A stretch of 64,000 nt of DNA. It comes from Ruegeria sp. Ofav3-42 (GTDB taxonomy: Bacteria > Pseudomonadota > Alphaproteobacteria > Rhodobacterales > Rhodobacteraceae). The stretch covers positions 62,001 through 126,000 of the forward strand of contig NZ_JAKRGB010000004.1 in assembly GCF_022347725.1 (NCBI RefSeq), given 5' to 3'. The notes beneath the pieces were generated by a model. That model was not told the DNA's origin. It searched no databases and saw only the letters and a list, made by a program, of their open reading frames with translations. Shown here piece after piece: positions 17,225 to 26,278 of the stretch. How positions within the stretch are numbered: position 1 is the first letter of the stretch; each line of letters opens with the position of its first letter. The position numbers were made by a program, and so were the translations under genes.

Positions 17225-17959
17225 TTATGTGACTAACCCACCTGCAAGATACCTGCGAGAGGCATCGCTTTGGGGGGCATCCAAGACCTGCCGAGCGTCA
17301 CCGTGTTCAACCACACGACCACCCTGCATCATTACGATATCCGCCGCCAGTCGACGTGCCTGACCGATGTCATGCGTGACCATGACGATCCGCACCCCAC
17401 GGGTCGAGGCGCGCAGGATCATCCGTTCGATCATCTGTGTAGCGCTGGGATCTAGTGCGCTCGTCGGCTCGTCCAGGAACAGTGTGTCCGGGTCCAGCGC
17501 CAACGCGCGCAATATGGCCAGCCTTTGTGCCTCACCCCCGGACAGTGATCTGGCCGATTGTCGAGCCTTGCTTTCCAGCCCGCCTTCGGCCAGCAATTCC
17601 GCGATGCGCGCCTTGCGAACCGTGCGTTGCAAGCCCCGCCGTTTCAGAACAAAATCCATGTTGGCCGCAACTGAGCGGCGCAACAAAACGGGTTTCTGAA
17701 AGACCATCGCCTGACGCGCCTTGTGGTCCTTATTCAACGGAACGCCGTCTTGTTCCACGCGCCCTGTGTCGGGTGCAATCAGACCGTGCAGGCAACGCAG
17801 CAACAGGCTTTTGCCAGCCCCATTTGGCCCAAGAATCATAGTTGGCCCCGGCCCATCCAGATTCAGGCGCGGTACATTCAGCAAGGCGGTGCCATTCTTT
17901 GAGATCTGCAAACCACTGACAGAGATACAACGAATCATTTCAGGGGCCAGGTCACGCAT
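17225..17959 (-). CDS. tupC: Tungstate ABC transporter ATP-binding protein
   Basis: 244 residues: Walker A GPNGAGKS, signature LSGGEAQR, Walker B TLFLDEP and a switch His in VTHD. It energises uptake through TupB. The ATG at 17959 overlaps the tupB stop region (ATGCGTGA), a coupled arrangement; the upstream in-frame start at 17983 would extend further into tupB and is less likely. There is no C-terminal regulatory TOBE-like domain, in keeping with TupC rather than ModC. Confidence 0.9.
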   Translation of the reverse strand: MRDLAPEMIRCISVSGLQISKNGTALLNVPRLNLDGPGPTMILGPNGAGKSLLLRCLHGLIAPDTGRVEQDGVPLNKDHKARQAMVFQKPVLLRRSVAANMDFVLKRRGLQRTVRKARIAELLAEGGLESKARQSARSLSGGEAQRLAILRALALDPDTLFLDEPTSALDPSATQMIERMILRASTRGVRIVMVTHDIGQARRLAADIVMMQGGRVVEHGDARQVLDAPQSDASRRYLAGGLVT

Positions 17960-18665
17960 GACGCAACCCCTCCTTCTCGGCACGCAGGCTAAGCGTGCTG
18001 ACCATCGCGTTCACCGCCACCGCAATACCAATCAGGATCGCCCCTAGCGCCAGTGCCAGCGCCAGATTACCTTTTGAGGTTTCCAACGCGATGGTCGTCG
18101 TCATGACGCGGGTAACGTGGTTGATGTTGCCGCCGACTATGATGACCGCACCAACTTCGGCAATGGCGCGGCCGAACCCGGCCAACAGGGCCGTAACGAG
18201 CGCCAGCCGCGCGTCCCACAACAGAACCGGAACCGAGGCCAAACGAGACACGCCCAGCGAACGGAGCTGCTCCGAGTATTCCTCAGCCAGCATCTCAACC
18301 ACCTGCCGCGTCAGGGCAGCCACAATGGGCGTCACCAGAACCACCTGGGCGATGATCATCGCGGTAGGTGTGTAGAGCAACTCAAGTACGCCCAAAGGCC
18401 CGGACCGCGACAGCATCAGGTAGACCAACAGACCCACAACAACTGGCGGAAACCCCATCAGAGCGTTCATCAGAATGATCAACATCCGCCGCCCGGGAAA
18501 GCGCGCGACGGCCAAAGCCGCCCCAACCGGCATCCCGATCAAAGCGGAAATCAGGACTGCAAAGATGGAAACCTTAAGGGACAACAGCACGATCGCCCAA
18601 AGCTCGGCATCCCCGTTCAGGATGAGCGCAATGGCAGAGCTGAATTCTGTTGCAAATCCCTGCAT
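17952..18665 (-). CDS. tupB: Tungstate ABC transporter permease
   Basis: 237 residues, strongly hydrophobic, about five membrane segments. The EAA-type loop for ATPase contact is LLAGFGRAIAEVGAVIIVGGN. It forms the membrane channel of the tungstate importer. It is the first gene of the tupB-tupC-tupA unit. Upstream lies an AT-richer stretch (18666-18771) that should hold the promoter, although no clear -35/-10 pair stands out. Confidence 0.92.
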   Translation of the reverse strand: MQGFATEFSSAIALILNGDAELWAIVLLSLKVSIFAVLISALIGMPVGAALAVARFPGRRMLIILMNALMGFPPVVVGLLVYLMLSRSGPLGVLELLYTPTAMIIAQVVLVTPIVAALTRQVVEMLAEEYSEQLRSLGVSRLASVPVLLWDARLALVTALLAGFGRAIAEVGAVIIVGGNINHVTRVMTTTIALETSKGNLALALALGAILIGIAVAVNAMVSTLSLRAEKEGLRHA

Positions 18666-18771
18666 TTCCTTCGGTCTTTCGGGTGTTTCGTAGCAAATGC
18701 GCTAAAATACAATGGAATTCTAAGCCATTTTGACCGCAAGTACAGACACATTTCCGACATCTTCAAAAGGA

Positions 18772-18797
18772 AACGCGGCCCCAAATGGGACCGCGTT
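18772..18797 (-). terminator. Terminator downstream of NMT1-type binding protein gene
   Basis: AACGCGGCCCC / GGGACCGCGTT forms an 11 bp stem with one mismatch and an AAAT loop. Read on the minus strand it is followed by a T-rich run (TTTCCTTTT), and read on the plus strand by TTTT. It lies just past the stop of the gene ending at 18820 and separates it from the tup operon. Confidence 0.75.
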
Positions 18798-18819
18798 TTT
18801 TCAGCTCGATTGAGCAGGA

Positions 18820-19815
18820 TCAGTTCAGGGCAGCGTCTGTAATCTGATGCGTCCACGCTCCGTCCGGCTGCTTGGTGATCACCGGATCAGAACCACCGGC
18901 CAGCAACGTGGCCACTGTGCGTTCGAAATCGGCAGGGTCCAGCGCGCCGTTTGAACCTGCGGTCAGCTTGGCAATCTCACCCATCATGCGCTTTTGATGT
19001 TCTTCGGTCTGGGCACCGGTCGCGTCGTTCTCAAGCACGATATCCGCCGCCTCTTCCGGGTTCTCTTCGGCGTATTTCCAGCCCTTCATGGATGCACGAA
19101 CGAAACGCTCCATCTTGTCGACGAAGGCTGCGTCGCTCAGGTTCTCTTCCAGAACATACAGACCGTCTTCTAGCGTCGCGACACCCTGATCTTCGTATTT
19201 AAATGTTACCAGCTCATCGGGGCTAACGCCGGAGTCGATAACCTGCCAGTACTCGTTGTAGGTCATCGTGCTGATGCAATCGGCCTGTCGCTGCAGCAGC
19301 GGGTCGACATTGAAACCCTGTTTCAGAACCTCGACACCACTTTCGCTTTTGCCCCCGGTGTCGATGCCCAACTGGCTCATCCAGCTCATGAACGGGAATT
19401 CGTTGCCGAAGAACCAAACGCCCAGCGTGCGGTTTTTAAGGTCTTCGGGCGCGGCAATACCGGCATCTTTCCAGCAGGTCAGCATCATGCCCGAGCTTTT
19501 GAACGGCTGCGCGATGTTCACCAGCGGCAACCCCTTTTCCCGCGCGGCCAGAGCGGCGGGCATCCATTCAACGGTCACGTCAGCACCACCACCTGCAATC
19601 ACCTGCGTTGGCGCAATGTCCGGACCGCCGGGCAGAATGGTGACGTCCAGCCCCTCTTCTTCGTAGAACCCCTTGTCCTTGGCAACATAGTAGCCCGCGA
19701 ACTGTGCCTGCGTGACCCACTTCAGTTGCAATGTCACCTCATCCGCAGCGAAGGCCGAACTGGCGGCCAGGCTAAAGGCGGCTATCGCCCCGCTGAGTAA
19801 CTTATTCATCTTCAT
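18820..19815 (-). CDS. NMT1/THI5-like ABC transporter substrate-binding protein (pyrimidine-type)
   Basis: 331 residues with a signal peptide ending AFA-AD near residue 23. VTLQLKWVTQAQFAGYYVAKDKGFYEEEGLDV is the conserved N-terminus of NMT1/THI5-like binding proteins (shown in short: KWVTQAQFAGYYVA). Family members bind thiamine-precursor pyrimidines, riboflavin or related heterocycles. As the last gene of a pyrimidine-degrading operon it probably binds a pyrimidine base or dihydropyrimidine; this is inferred from context. Confidence 0.88.
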   Translation of the reverse strand: MKMNKLLSGAIAAFSLAASSAFAADEVTLQLKWVTQAQFAGYYVAKDKGFYEEEGLDVTILPGGPDIAPTQVIAGGGADVTVEWMPAALAAREKGLPLVNIAQPFKSSGMMLTCWKDAGIAAPEDLKNRTLGVWFFGNEFPFMSWMSQLGIDTGGKSESGVEVLKQGFNVDPLLQRQADCISTMTYNEYWQVIDSGVSPDELVTFKYEDQGVATLEDGLYVLEENLSDAAFVDKMERFVRASMKGWKYAEENPEEAADIVLENDATGAQTEEHQKRMMGEIAKLTAGSNGALDPADFERTVATLLAGGSDPVITKQPDGAWTHQITDAALN

Positions 19816-19866
19816 ATCTCCTAGTTACTGTTGGTGCCCCTTTTGGGGTCTGTTGAATTGTTATTG

Positions 19867-20712
19867 TTATCCTCGTTGCGACGGATGCCAGAATGTCACC
19901 GCCTTTTCGATCATTGCGACCAGACCATAAAATGCTGTCCCGGCCAATGCCGCCACCACGATCTCAGCCCAGACCATATCAAGCGACAATTGCCCGACGC
20001 TGGTCGAAATCCGAAAGCCCATGCCAAGCGTTGGTGAGCCAAAGAACTCTGCCACGATAGCGCCGATCAGTGCCAGAGTGGTAGAAATCTTTAAGCCGTT
20101 GAAGATAAAGGGCATCGCGGCTGGCAATCGCAGCTTTAGAAAGCTTTGCCAGTAGGTGGCTGCATAGGTCTCCATCAGGTCGCGTTGCATGGCAGTGGCC
20201 TCTCGCAAACCGGCCACTGTATTCACCAGCATCGGGAAGAAGACCATCACAACGACCACGGCGGCTTTGGAGTGCCAGTCAAACCCGAACCACATCACCA
20301 GAATGGGGGCCGTGCCCACAATAGGCAGGGCCGCGACGAAGTTGCCAACTGGTAGAAGCCCAAGCCGCAGGAAATCCCAACGATCCACGGCGATCGCCAT
20401 CAGGAACGCGGCGCTACAGCCGATAAGGTAACCGCTGAGCGCCCCCTTTATGATGGTCTGAAAGAAGTCCGCCCAAAGTATCGGCAGGCTATCGGCGAAG
20501 CGCACCGCGATGACGGATGGCGCAGGCAGGATGACCAATGGCACCTCAAGGCCCCGAACCACCAACTCCCACACCGCAATGATCGTCAGGCCAAAGATGA
20601 ACGGTGCCAGAAATCGAACCATACGCGTGTTGGCATATGGTCCGCTGGCCAGTCGGCCGTTCAGCCACCAGCCAGACATCCAAACGGCGATTGCAATCAA
20701 CACCAACATCAT
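19867..20712 (-). CDS. ABC transporter permease
   Basis: 281 residues with about six membrane helices and the BPD_transp_1 contact loop (ETYAATYWQSFLKLRLPAAM). It pairs with the permease encoded just upstream to form a heterodimeric channel. Its start overlaps the neighbour's stop by 4 bp, so the two are coupled. With the ATPase and the NMT1-type binding protein it makes a complete importer for a pyrimidine-related solute. Confidence 0.9.
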   Translation of the reverse strand: MMLVLIAIAVWMSGWWLNGRLASGPYANTRMVRFLAPFIFGLTIIAVWELVVRGLEVPLVILPAPSVIAVRFADSLPILWADFFQTIIKGALSGYLIGCSAAFLMAIAVDRWDFLRLGLLPVGNFVAALPIVGTAPILVMWFGFDWHSKAAVVVVMVFFPMLVNTVAGLREATAMQRDLMETYAATYWQSFLKLRLPAAMPFIFNGLKISTTLALIGAIVAEFFGSPTLGMGFRISTSVGQLSLDMVWAEIVVAALAGTAFYGLVAMIEKAVTFWHPSQRG

Positions 20713-21641
20713 TGGACCATCCCCATCCGTTTGAGAACTGTCCGCTCAATCAGCCCCAGTAGTCCGACCAGACACGCCGCGAGAATGGCTGCCGCGAACA
20801 GGGCCGACCAAATCTGCACCGTCTGACCGTAATAGCTGCCGGCCAGCAAGCGCGCGCCAAGACCGGCCACCGCCCCTGTCGGCAATTCACCGACGATTGC
20901 TCCGACCAGAGACGCTGCGATACCGATTTTCAACGACGTGAACAGGTACGGCATCGAAGCAGGCAGACGCAGTTTCCAAAAGCCCTGAGACCGACTTGCG
21001 TTATAGGTGCGCAGCAGATCCAGTTGCATTGCGTCCGGGCTGCGCAGGCCTTTAACCATGCCGACAACGACCGGGAAGAAACTCAGATAGGCCGAAATAA
21101 CCGCCTTTGGGATGATCCCCTGAATACCGACCGAGTACAGCACCACGATGATCATTGGGGCCAGAGCAATGATGGGAATGGTCTGGCTGACGATAGCCCA
21201 AGGCATCACTGACAGATCCATGACCCGGCTGTGGACGATGCCCACGGCCAGCAAGATGCCCAATCCGGTGCCGATCACAAAGCCTAGCATCGTCGCACTG
21301 AGCGTAACCCAGCCGTGGTAGATCAAAGACCGTTTTGAGGTGATCTTCTTCTCGACCGTCGTCTCCCACATCTCGATGGCGACCTGATGCGGGGCTGGCA
21401 AACGAGGTCGGTCCTGCTCCCACGTCGCCGGAATAGCGAAGCTGTTTTTGAACACCAGTCCGAACTCGGACATATCCCGCCGGTCTTTTGCTGACGGGGG
21501 CTGCACTTCGGCCCCTGCACGCTCCTGCTCGGTCAGCACGCCTTTGATGTTCATGGGAACACAGGCGGCGTACCAAAATGCGACGATCACCGCGAGAACG
21601 GTCAAAACAGCCCAGAATGCCTTGATGCCGTCACTCATCAT
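20709..21641 (-). CDS. ABC transporter permease
   Basis: About 310 residues. One N-terminal hydrophobic helix and an ~80-residue periplasmic loop precede the permease core, which has the contact loop RTYNASRSQGFWKLRLPASM. The start is uncertain: ATGs at 21647, 21641 and 21638 all lie in the overlap with the ATPase gene; 21641 is given. It is the partner of the permease ending at 19867. Confidence 0.88.
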   Translation of the reverse strand: MMSDGIKAFWAVLTVLAVIVAFWYAACVPMNIKGVLTEQERAGAEVQPPSAKDRRDMSEFGLVFKNSFAIPATWEQDRPRLPAPHQVAIEMWETTVEKKITSKRSLIYHGWVTLSATMLGFVIGTGLGILLAVGIVHSRVMDLSVMPWAIVSQTIPIIALAPMIIVVLYSVGIQGIIPKAVISAYLSFFPVVVGMVKGLRSPDAMQLDLLRTYNASRSQGFWKLRLPASMPYLFTSLKIGIAASLVGAIVGELPTGAVAGLGARLLAGSYYGQTVQIWSALFAAAILAACLVGLLGLIERTVLKRMGMVQ

Positions 21642-22428
21642 CCGCATGCCCCGCCCTCAGGCCCTCGCGCACGCGATGGGCGACCTCGATGAACTCCGGC
21701 GAGTCTCGGATGTCCAATGGCCGTTCTTTCGGCAGCGGGCTATCAATCACATCCGTAATCCGCCCCGGTCGCGGGCTCATCACCACGATCTTGGTGCTGA
21801 GATACACAGCCTCGGGGATCGAGTGCGTAACAAACCCAATGGTCTTTTCCGTCCGCGCCCACAGCGCCAGAAGCTGTTCGTTCAGGTGATCGCGCACGAT
21901 CTCGTCCAGCGCCCCGAAAGGCTCATCCATCAGCAGGATATCCGCATCAAATGCCAGTGCCCGAGCGATGCTGGCCCGCTGCTGCATTCCCCCAGACAAT
22001 TGCCATGGGAATTTTCCACCAAACCCTTCTAGATCAACGAGTTCCAGAACGTTTTTCACGCGGTCATTCTGCTCAGCAGTCGAATATCCCATGATCTCGA
22101 GCGGCAGTTTGATGTTCTTGGCAATGGTGCGCCAAGGATACAGCCCGGCCGCCTGAAACACGTACCCGTAAGCACGATTTCGCCGCGCCTCATCCGGTGT
22201 CATGCCATTGACGGTCAGGGTCCCCCCGGTCGGCGTTTCAAGCGCAGCGATGCATCGCAAGAAGGTTGTCTTGCCGCAACCAGAAGGCCCAATGAAGCTG
22301 ACGAAGTCTCCCTTGTCGACCGTCAGGTTTACGTCTTTCAGCGCGTGAATTGGTCCGTCATTGGTTTGGAAGGTCAGGTCCAGCTGCCTTGCCTCGATAA
22401 CGGGCTGGGTAGTGCTTTCAGTATTCAT
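21631..22428 (-). CDS. ABC transporter ATP-binding protein (nitrate/taurine/pyrimidine class)
   Basis: 265 residues with Walker A GPSGCGKTT, Q-loop FQAAGLYPW, signature LSGGMQQR, Walker B ILLMDEPFGALD and VTHS. It belongs to the SsuB/TauB/ThiZ type of ATPase that partners NMT1-like binding proteins. The gene lies between hydA and two permease genes on the same strand, and its tail overlaps the next start. Confidence 0.92.
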   Translation of the reverse strand: MNTESTTQPVIEARQLDLTFQTNDGPIHALKDVNLTVDKGDFVSFIGPSGCGKTTFLRCIAALETPTGGTLTVNGMTPDEARRNRAYGYVFQAAGLYPWRTIAKNIKLPLEIMGYSTAEQNDRVKNVLELVDLEGFGGKFPWQLSGGMQQRASIARALAFDADILLMDEPFGALDEIVRDHLNEQLLALWARTEKTIGFVTHSIPEAVYLSTKIVVMSPRPGRITDVIDSPLPKERPLDIRDSPEFIEVAHRVREGLRAGHADDE

Positions 22429-22483
22429 TCCATAGCCTTGAAAAGATTTGGCTTTGGGCCGCGAGATACGCGGCCCGCACGCA

Positions 22484-23938
22484 TCATACGCCCGTCGCCG
22501 GAATGCCCGACCGTTCCACCGGTCGCGGCGCGGTCAACTCTTTCCAAGTACTCAGCGCTTTGTTCACGTGCCCATTGGGTTCGCGCGCAACGAAATCGCC
22601 ATGCCCCTCTTGCGTGCGAATTTCGCCGTCATGTACAGCCACATGGCCACGGGTCAGCGTAAAGCGCGGCAGGCCCTCCACCTCTTTGCCTTCGAACACG
22701 TTGTAGTCGATCGACGACTGCTGAGACCCCGCACTGATCGTCTTGGTCTTCTCAGGGTCCCATACAACGATATCCGCATCCGCCCCGACAAGGATCGCGC
22801 CCTTTTTCGGATAGCAATTCATGATTTTGGCGATATTCGTTGATGTAACGGCCACAAACTCGTTCATCGTCAGACGCCCGGTGTTCACCCCGTGTGTCCA
22901 GAGCATGGGCATCCGGTCTTCCAACCCGCCTGTGCCGTTTGGGATCTTGGTAAAGTCCCCTACTCCATACCGCTTTTGCTCAGTCGTAAAGGCACAATGG
23001 TCCGTAGCTACCACGCTCAGCGATCCGGATTGCAGACCGTTCCACAGACTGTCCTGATGCTGTTTATTCCGGAACGGAGGACTCATAACGCGGCGCGCGG
23101 CATGATCCCAATCCTGATCGAAGTACTCGCTCTCATCCAACGTAAGATGCTGGATCAGAGGTTCACCCCACACGCGTTTGCCCTGCATCTTGGCCCGGCG
23201 AATGGCTTCATGCGCTTCTTCGCAGGACGTGTGCACCACATACAGCGGAACACCGGCCATATCGGCGATCATGATGGCGCGGTTGGTCGCCTCGCCCTCA
23301 ACCTGTGGCGGACGGGAATAGGCATGCGCCTCGGGTCCCGTGTTGCCCTCGGCCAACAGCTTGGCGCTCAGCTCCGCCACCACGTCCCCATTTTCGGCAT
23401 GCACCATCGCGGTGCCGCCCAGTTCGGCCAGACGCTTGAACGAGGCGAACAGTTCGTCATCGTTCACCATCAGCGCGCCCTTGTAAGCCATGAAGTGCTT
23501 AAATGTGTTTATGCCGCGTGTCTCGATCACGGTCTTGATGTCATCGAACACCTGCTCGCCCCACCAGGTCACAGCCATGTGGAAAGAGTAGTCGCAGTTT
23601 GCGCGGGTGGATTTGTTGTCCCAGCGTTTCAGAGCGTCCAGCAGGCTTTCGCCCGGGTTTGGCAGAGCGAAATCGACAACCATTGTGGTACCGCCTGCCA
23701 GCGCAGCACGCGTGCCGCTCTCGAAGTCATCGCTGGAGTATGTACCCATGAAAGGCATCTCAAGATGCGTATGCGGGTCGATCCCGCCCGGCATGACATA
23801 ACAACCGGTGGCGTCCAGTTCGTTGTCACCTTTCAGACCCATTCCGATTTCGGTGATGACACCGTCTTCGACTTTGACGTCAGCTTTGTACGACAGATCA
23901 GCAGTAACGACGGTTCCGTTCTTGATCACAGTAGACAT
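22484..23938 (-). CDS. hydA: Dihydropyrimidinase
   Basis: 484 residues, the normal length of a D-hydantoinase/dihydropyrimidinase. Metal ligands appear in DPHTHLEMPF, the carboxylated lysine is K153 in AYKGALM, and later VHAENGD, VVHTSCEEA and TDHCAF add the other ligands. It hydrolyses dihydrouracil/dihydrothymine to N-carbamoyl-beta-amino acids, step two of reductive pyrimidine breakdown. AGGGAG lies before the ATG. It follows the ureidopropionase-type gene and precedes the transporter genes in one operon. Confidence 0.95.
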   Translation of the reverse strand: MSTVIKNGTVVTADLSYKADVKVEDGVITEIGMGLKGDNELDATGCYVMPGGIDPHTHLEMPFMGTYSSDDFESGTRAALAGGTTMVVDFALPNPGESLLDALKRWDNKSTRANCDYSFHMAVTWWGEQVFDDIKTVIETRGINTFKHFMAYKGALMVNDDELFASFKRLAELGGTAMVHAENGDVVAELSAKLLAEGNTGPEAHAYSRPPQVEGEATNRAIMIADMAGVPLYVVHTSCEEAHEAIRRAKMQGKRVWGEPLIQHLTLDESEYFDQDWDHAARRVMSPPFRNKQHQDSLWNGLQSGSLSVVATDHCAFTTEQKRYGVGDFTKIPNGTGGLEDRMPMLWTHGVNTGRLTMNEFVAVTSTNIAKIMNCYPKKGAILVGADADIVVWDPEKTKTISAGSQQSSIDYNVFEGKEVEGLPRFTLTRGHVAVHDGEIRTQEGHGDFVAREPNGHVNKALSTWKELTAPRPVERSGIPATGV

Positions 23939-24012
23939 GTTTTTCTCCCTGCGGGCGCTTTGCGCCTCATGTTGTTTTGACTTGAGAACCCAGCGACCGG
24001 GCCGATTCCCTT

Positions 24013-25263
24013 TTATTCAACGATTTCTGCAGTTTCTACGACGGCGTGAAACAAGACGTCCGCACCAGCAGCGGCCCATTCCTTGCTGATCTCTTCGGCC
24101 TCATTGTGGCTCAACCCGTCGACACAGGGGCACATGACCATCGCGGTTGGTGCCACACGGTTAATCCAGCAGGCATCATGTCCCGCCCCCGAAATGATGT
24201 CGGTGTGCGAGTATCCCAGCCGCTCGGCCGCATCGCGAACCGCTGCGACGCACCCCTCGTCAAACTTCACCGGATCAAATCCGCCGACCTTTTCGAATGC
24301 GATCTGCAGGCCCATCTCTTCGACGATATCTTCAGCCGCGACGCGCAGACGGTTCTCCATATCAGTGATGACGTCCAGCTCGGGCGAACGGAAATCGACT
24401 GTGAACACCGCCTTGCCGGGGATCACGTTGCGAGAATTGGGATAGACATCGATATGCCCAGCCGCGCCAACGGCGTGAGGGGCATGGGACCACGCGATCT
24501 CGTCCACCTTCTCCAGAATACGCGCCATCGCCAGCCCGGCGTTCTTGCGCATCGGCATCGGGGTCGAGCCGGTATGCGCGTCTTTGCCAGTCACGGTGAC
24601 TTGGGTCCAACTCAGGCCCTGCCCATGCGTAACGACGCCGATGTCTTTGCCTTCGGCCTCAAGGATTGGCCCCTGTTCGATATGCAACTCAAAGAACGCA
24701 TGCATTTTGCGGGCGCCAACTTCTTCGTCGCCACGCCAGCCGATGCGCTGCAACTCATCCCCGAACTTCTTGCCCTCGGCATCCTCGCGGTCATAGGCCC
24801 AGTCCTGCGTGTGCATTCCAGCAAACACGCCTGAAGACAGCATCGCCGGGGCATAACGCGTACCCTCTTCATTGGTCCAGTTGGTCGCGATGATCGGGTG
24901 TTTCGTCTTGATACCCAAATCGTTAAGCGTGCGGATGATTTCCAGACCACCAAGCACCCCCAAAACACCGTCATACTTACCGCCAGTCGGCTGTGTATCC
25001 AGATGCGAGCCGACATAAACCGGAAGCGCCTCGGGATCGGTGCCTTCGCGGCGGGCAAACATATTACCCATCTGGTCCAGCCCCATAGTACAGCCCGCAT
25101 CCTCGCACCAACTCTGGAACAAGGCGCGCCCTTCCGCATCCTCATCCGTCAGGGTCTGGCGATTATTGCCGCCCGCAACGCCCGGGCCGATCTTGGCCAT
25201 CTCCATCAGGCTGTCCCAAAGTCTGTCGCCATTGATCCTGAGGTTTTGCGCCGGAGCTGCCAT
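24013..25263 (-). CDS. Zn-dependent amidohydrolase, beta-ureidopropionase/HyuC type
   Basis: 416 residues from the ATG at 25263; the longer frame from 25320 runs into the RutR operator, so it is rejected. M20-family signatures include GSHLDTQPTGGKYDG, NEEGTRYAP and ELHIEQGP (metal and bridging ligands). These enzymes split N-carbamoyl amino acids. Beside hydA the expected substrate is N-carbamoyl-beta-alanine, giving beta-alanine, CO2 and ammonia. It is the first gene of the operon, with a perfect RutR site 49 bp upstream of the ATG. Confidence 0.9.
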   Translation of the reverse strand: MAAPAQNLRINGDRLWDSLMEMAKIGPGVAGGNNRQTLTDEDAEGRALFQSWCEDAGCTMGLDQMGNMFARREGTDPEALPVYVGSHLDTQPTGGKYDGVLGVLGGLEIIRTLNDLGIKTKHPIIATNWTNEEGTRYAPAMLSSGVFAGMHTQDWAYDREDAEGKKFGDELQRIGWRGDEEVGARKMHAFFELHIEQGPILEAEGKDIGVVTHGQGLSWTQVTVTGKDAHTGSTPMPMRKNAGLAMARILEKVDEIAWSHAPHAVGAAGHIDVYPNSRNVIPGKAVFTVDFRSPELDVITDMENRLRVAAEDIVEEMGLQIAFEKVGGFDPVKFDEGCVAAVRDAAERLGYSHTDIISGAGHDACWINRVAPTAMVMCPCVDGLSHNEAEEISKEWAAAGADVLFHAVVETAEIVE

Positions 25264-25311
25264 TTTGATTTTCCCTGTCGCTTGCGAATTGGCTCGCTTT
25301 TGGTGTCTTGA

Positions 25312-25329
25312 TTTGACCATCTGGTCAAA
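25312..25329. promoter_or_regulatory. RutR operator between amidohydrolase gene and rutR
   Basis: TTTGACCA-TC-TGGTCAAA is a perfect 8 bp inverted repeat. Its inner part equals the E. coli RutR consensus TTGACCANNTGGTCAA. It sits in the divergent space between the amidohydrolase start (25263) and rutR (25435), so it can control both. Read on the plus strand, TTGACC could also be a -35 box, with CTATCA 17 bp further on. Confidence 0.85.
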
Positions 25330-25434
25330 CTCACGCTATCACGGGTTCAACATCAGTCAAGAAATTGCATGGTGCCGCCGGAAATTTCGGCATATTTGGT
25401 GCCCGCTTGGCGGAAAAAGAGACGACCTGGAAAC

Positions 25435-26043
25435 ATGCCCAAAGACCGCGCCCCGACCCGAATACAGAAAAAGAACCGCGCCGCGATTCTCGAGGCCGCG
25501 CTGAACGTGTTTTCCGCGCATGGTTTCCGTGGGGCAACTGTCGATCAGATCGCAGCCGAGGCCGGGCTGAGCAAACCGAACCTGCTGTATTACTTCCCGT
25601 CGAAAGAGGCGATCCACACTGCCCTGCTGTCCGGCCTGTTGGAAACGTGGCTGGCCCCCTTGCACGATCTTGACGAATCAGGCGACCCGATGGAAGAAAT
25701 CCTCTCGTACACCCGCCGAAAATTGCAGATGAGCCGCGAGTTACCGCGCGAAAGCCGCCTCTTCGCCAATGAGCTGGTTCAGGGCGCGCCGCGTATTCAC
25801 GATGCACTTTCGAATGACCTGAAGGCTTTGGTCGATGAAAAAACGGCGATCCTGACGGGTTGGATGGATGAGGGGAAAATCGCACGGCTGCATCCCTACC
25901 ACCTGATCTTCTCGATCTGGGCACTGACGCAGCACTACGCGGATTTCGATGTTCAGGTCCGTTCGATCCTGGGGGATGAAGACCCGTTTGAAGGGGCTGA
26001 ACCGTTTATCGATACGCTCTATCGCAAGCTGCTGGCGCCATGA
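25435..26043 (+). CDS. rutR: RutR-type TetR-family regulator of pyrimidine catabolism
   Basis: 202 residues. An N-terminal TetR HTH (RAAILEAALNVFSAHGFRG, then QIAAEAGLSKPNLLYYFPSKEA) is followed by a ligand domain with blocks shared with E. coli RutR: WLAPL, ESRLF, LKALVDEK, HLIFSIWALTQHYADF. RutR releases DNA on binding uracil or thymine. The start at 25435 (MPKDRAP) is chosen because upstream codons lack family similarity. It is divergent from the catabolic operon across a consensus RutR site, which suggests both autoregulation and control of that operon. Confidence 0.92.
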   Translation: MPKDRAPTRIQKKNRAAILEAALNVFSAHGFRGATVDQIAAEAGLSKPNLLYYFPSKEAIHTALLSGLLETWLAPLHDLDESGDPMEEILSYTRRKLQMSRELPRESRLFANELVQGAPRIHDALSNDLKALVDEKTAILTGWMDEGKIARLHPYHLIFSIWALTQHYADFDVQVRSILGDEDPFEGAEPFIDTLYRKLLAP

Positions 26044-26278
26044 CGAAGGGCTACGTGCGGGAGCCGTGGCAAGTAACATCCGCATGCGACCTACGGAGAC
26101 TTTGGCGATTCCGATAGTCTGGCTTAGCTGCGCATAACGCTAAGGCCACTCAAAGTCGCTGAGCTTTTTTCTGTCGTGGCTGAAACTGCGTGATAGTATG
26201 ATTGCTTAGTTCATACTGGGTTTTGGTGACGGCGCGCGACCAGCCAGGCGTTCCGTGGTGCTTGTAGGGGCATTTGAT

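Noticed and set aside
19837..19848. CCCC-TTTT-GGGG stem between binding-protein and permease genes
   Set aside because: Only four pairs; it could modulate expression, but cannot be told from chance.
22892..23980. Large plus-strand frame opposite hydA
   Set aside because: Composition is that of an antisense shadow; hydA has all family motifs.
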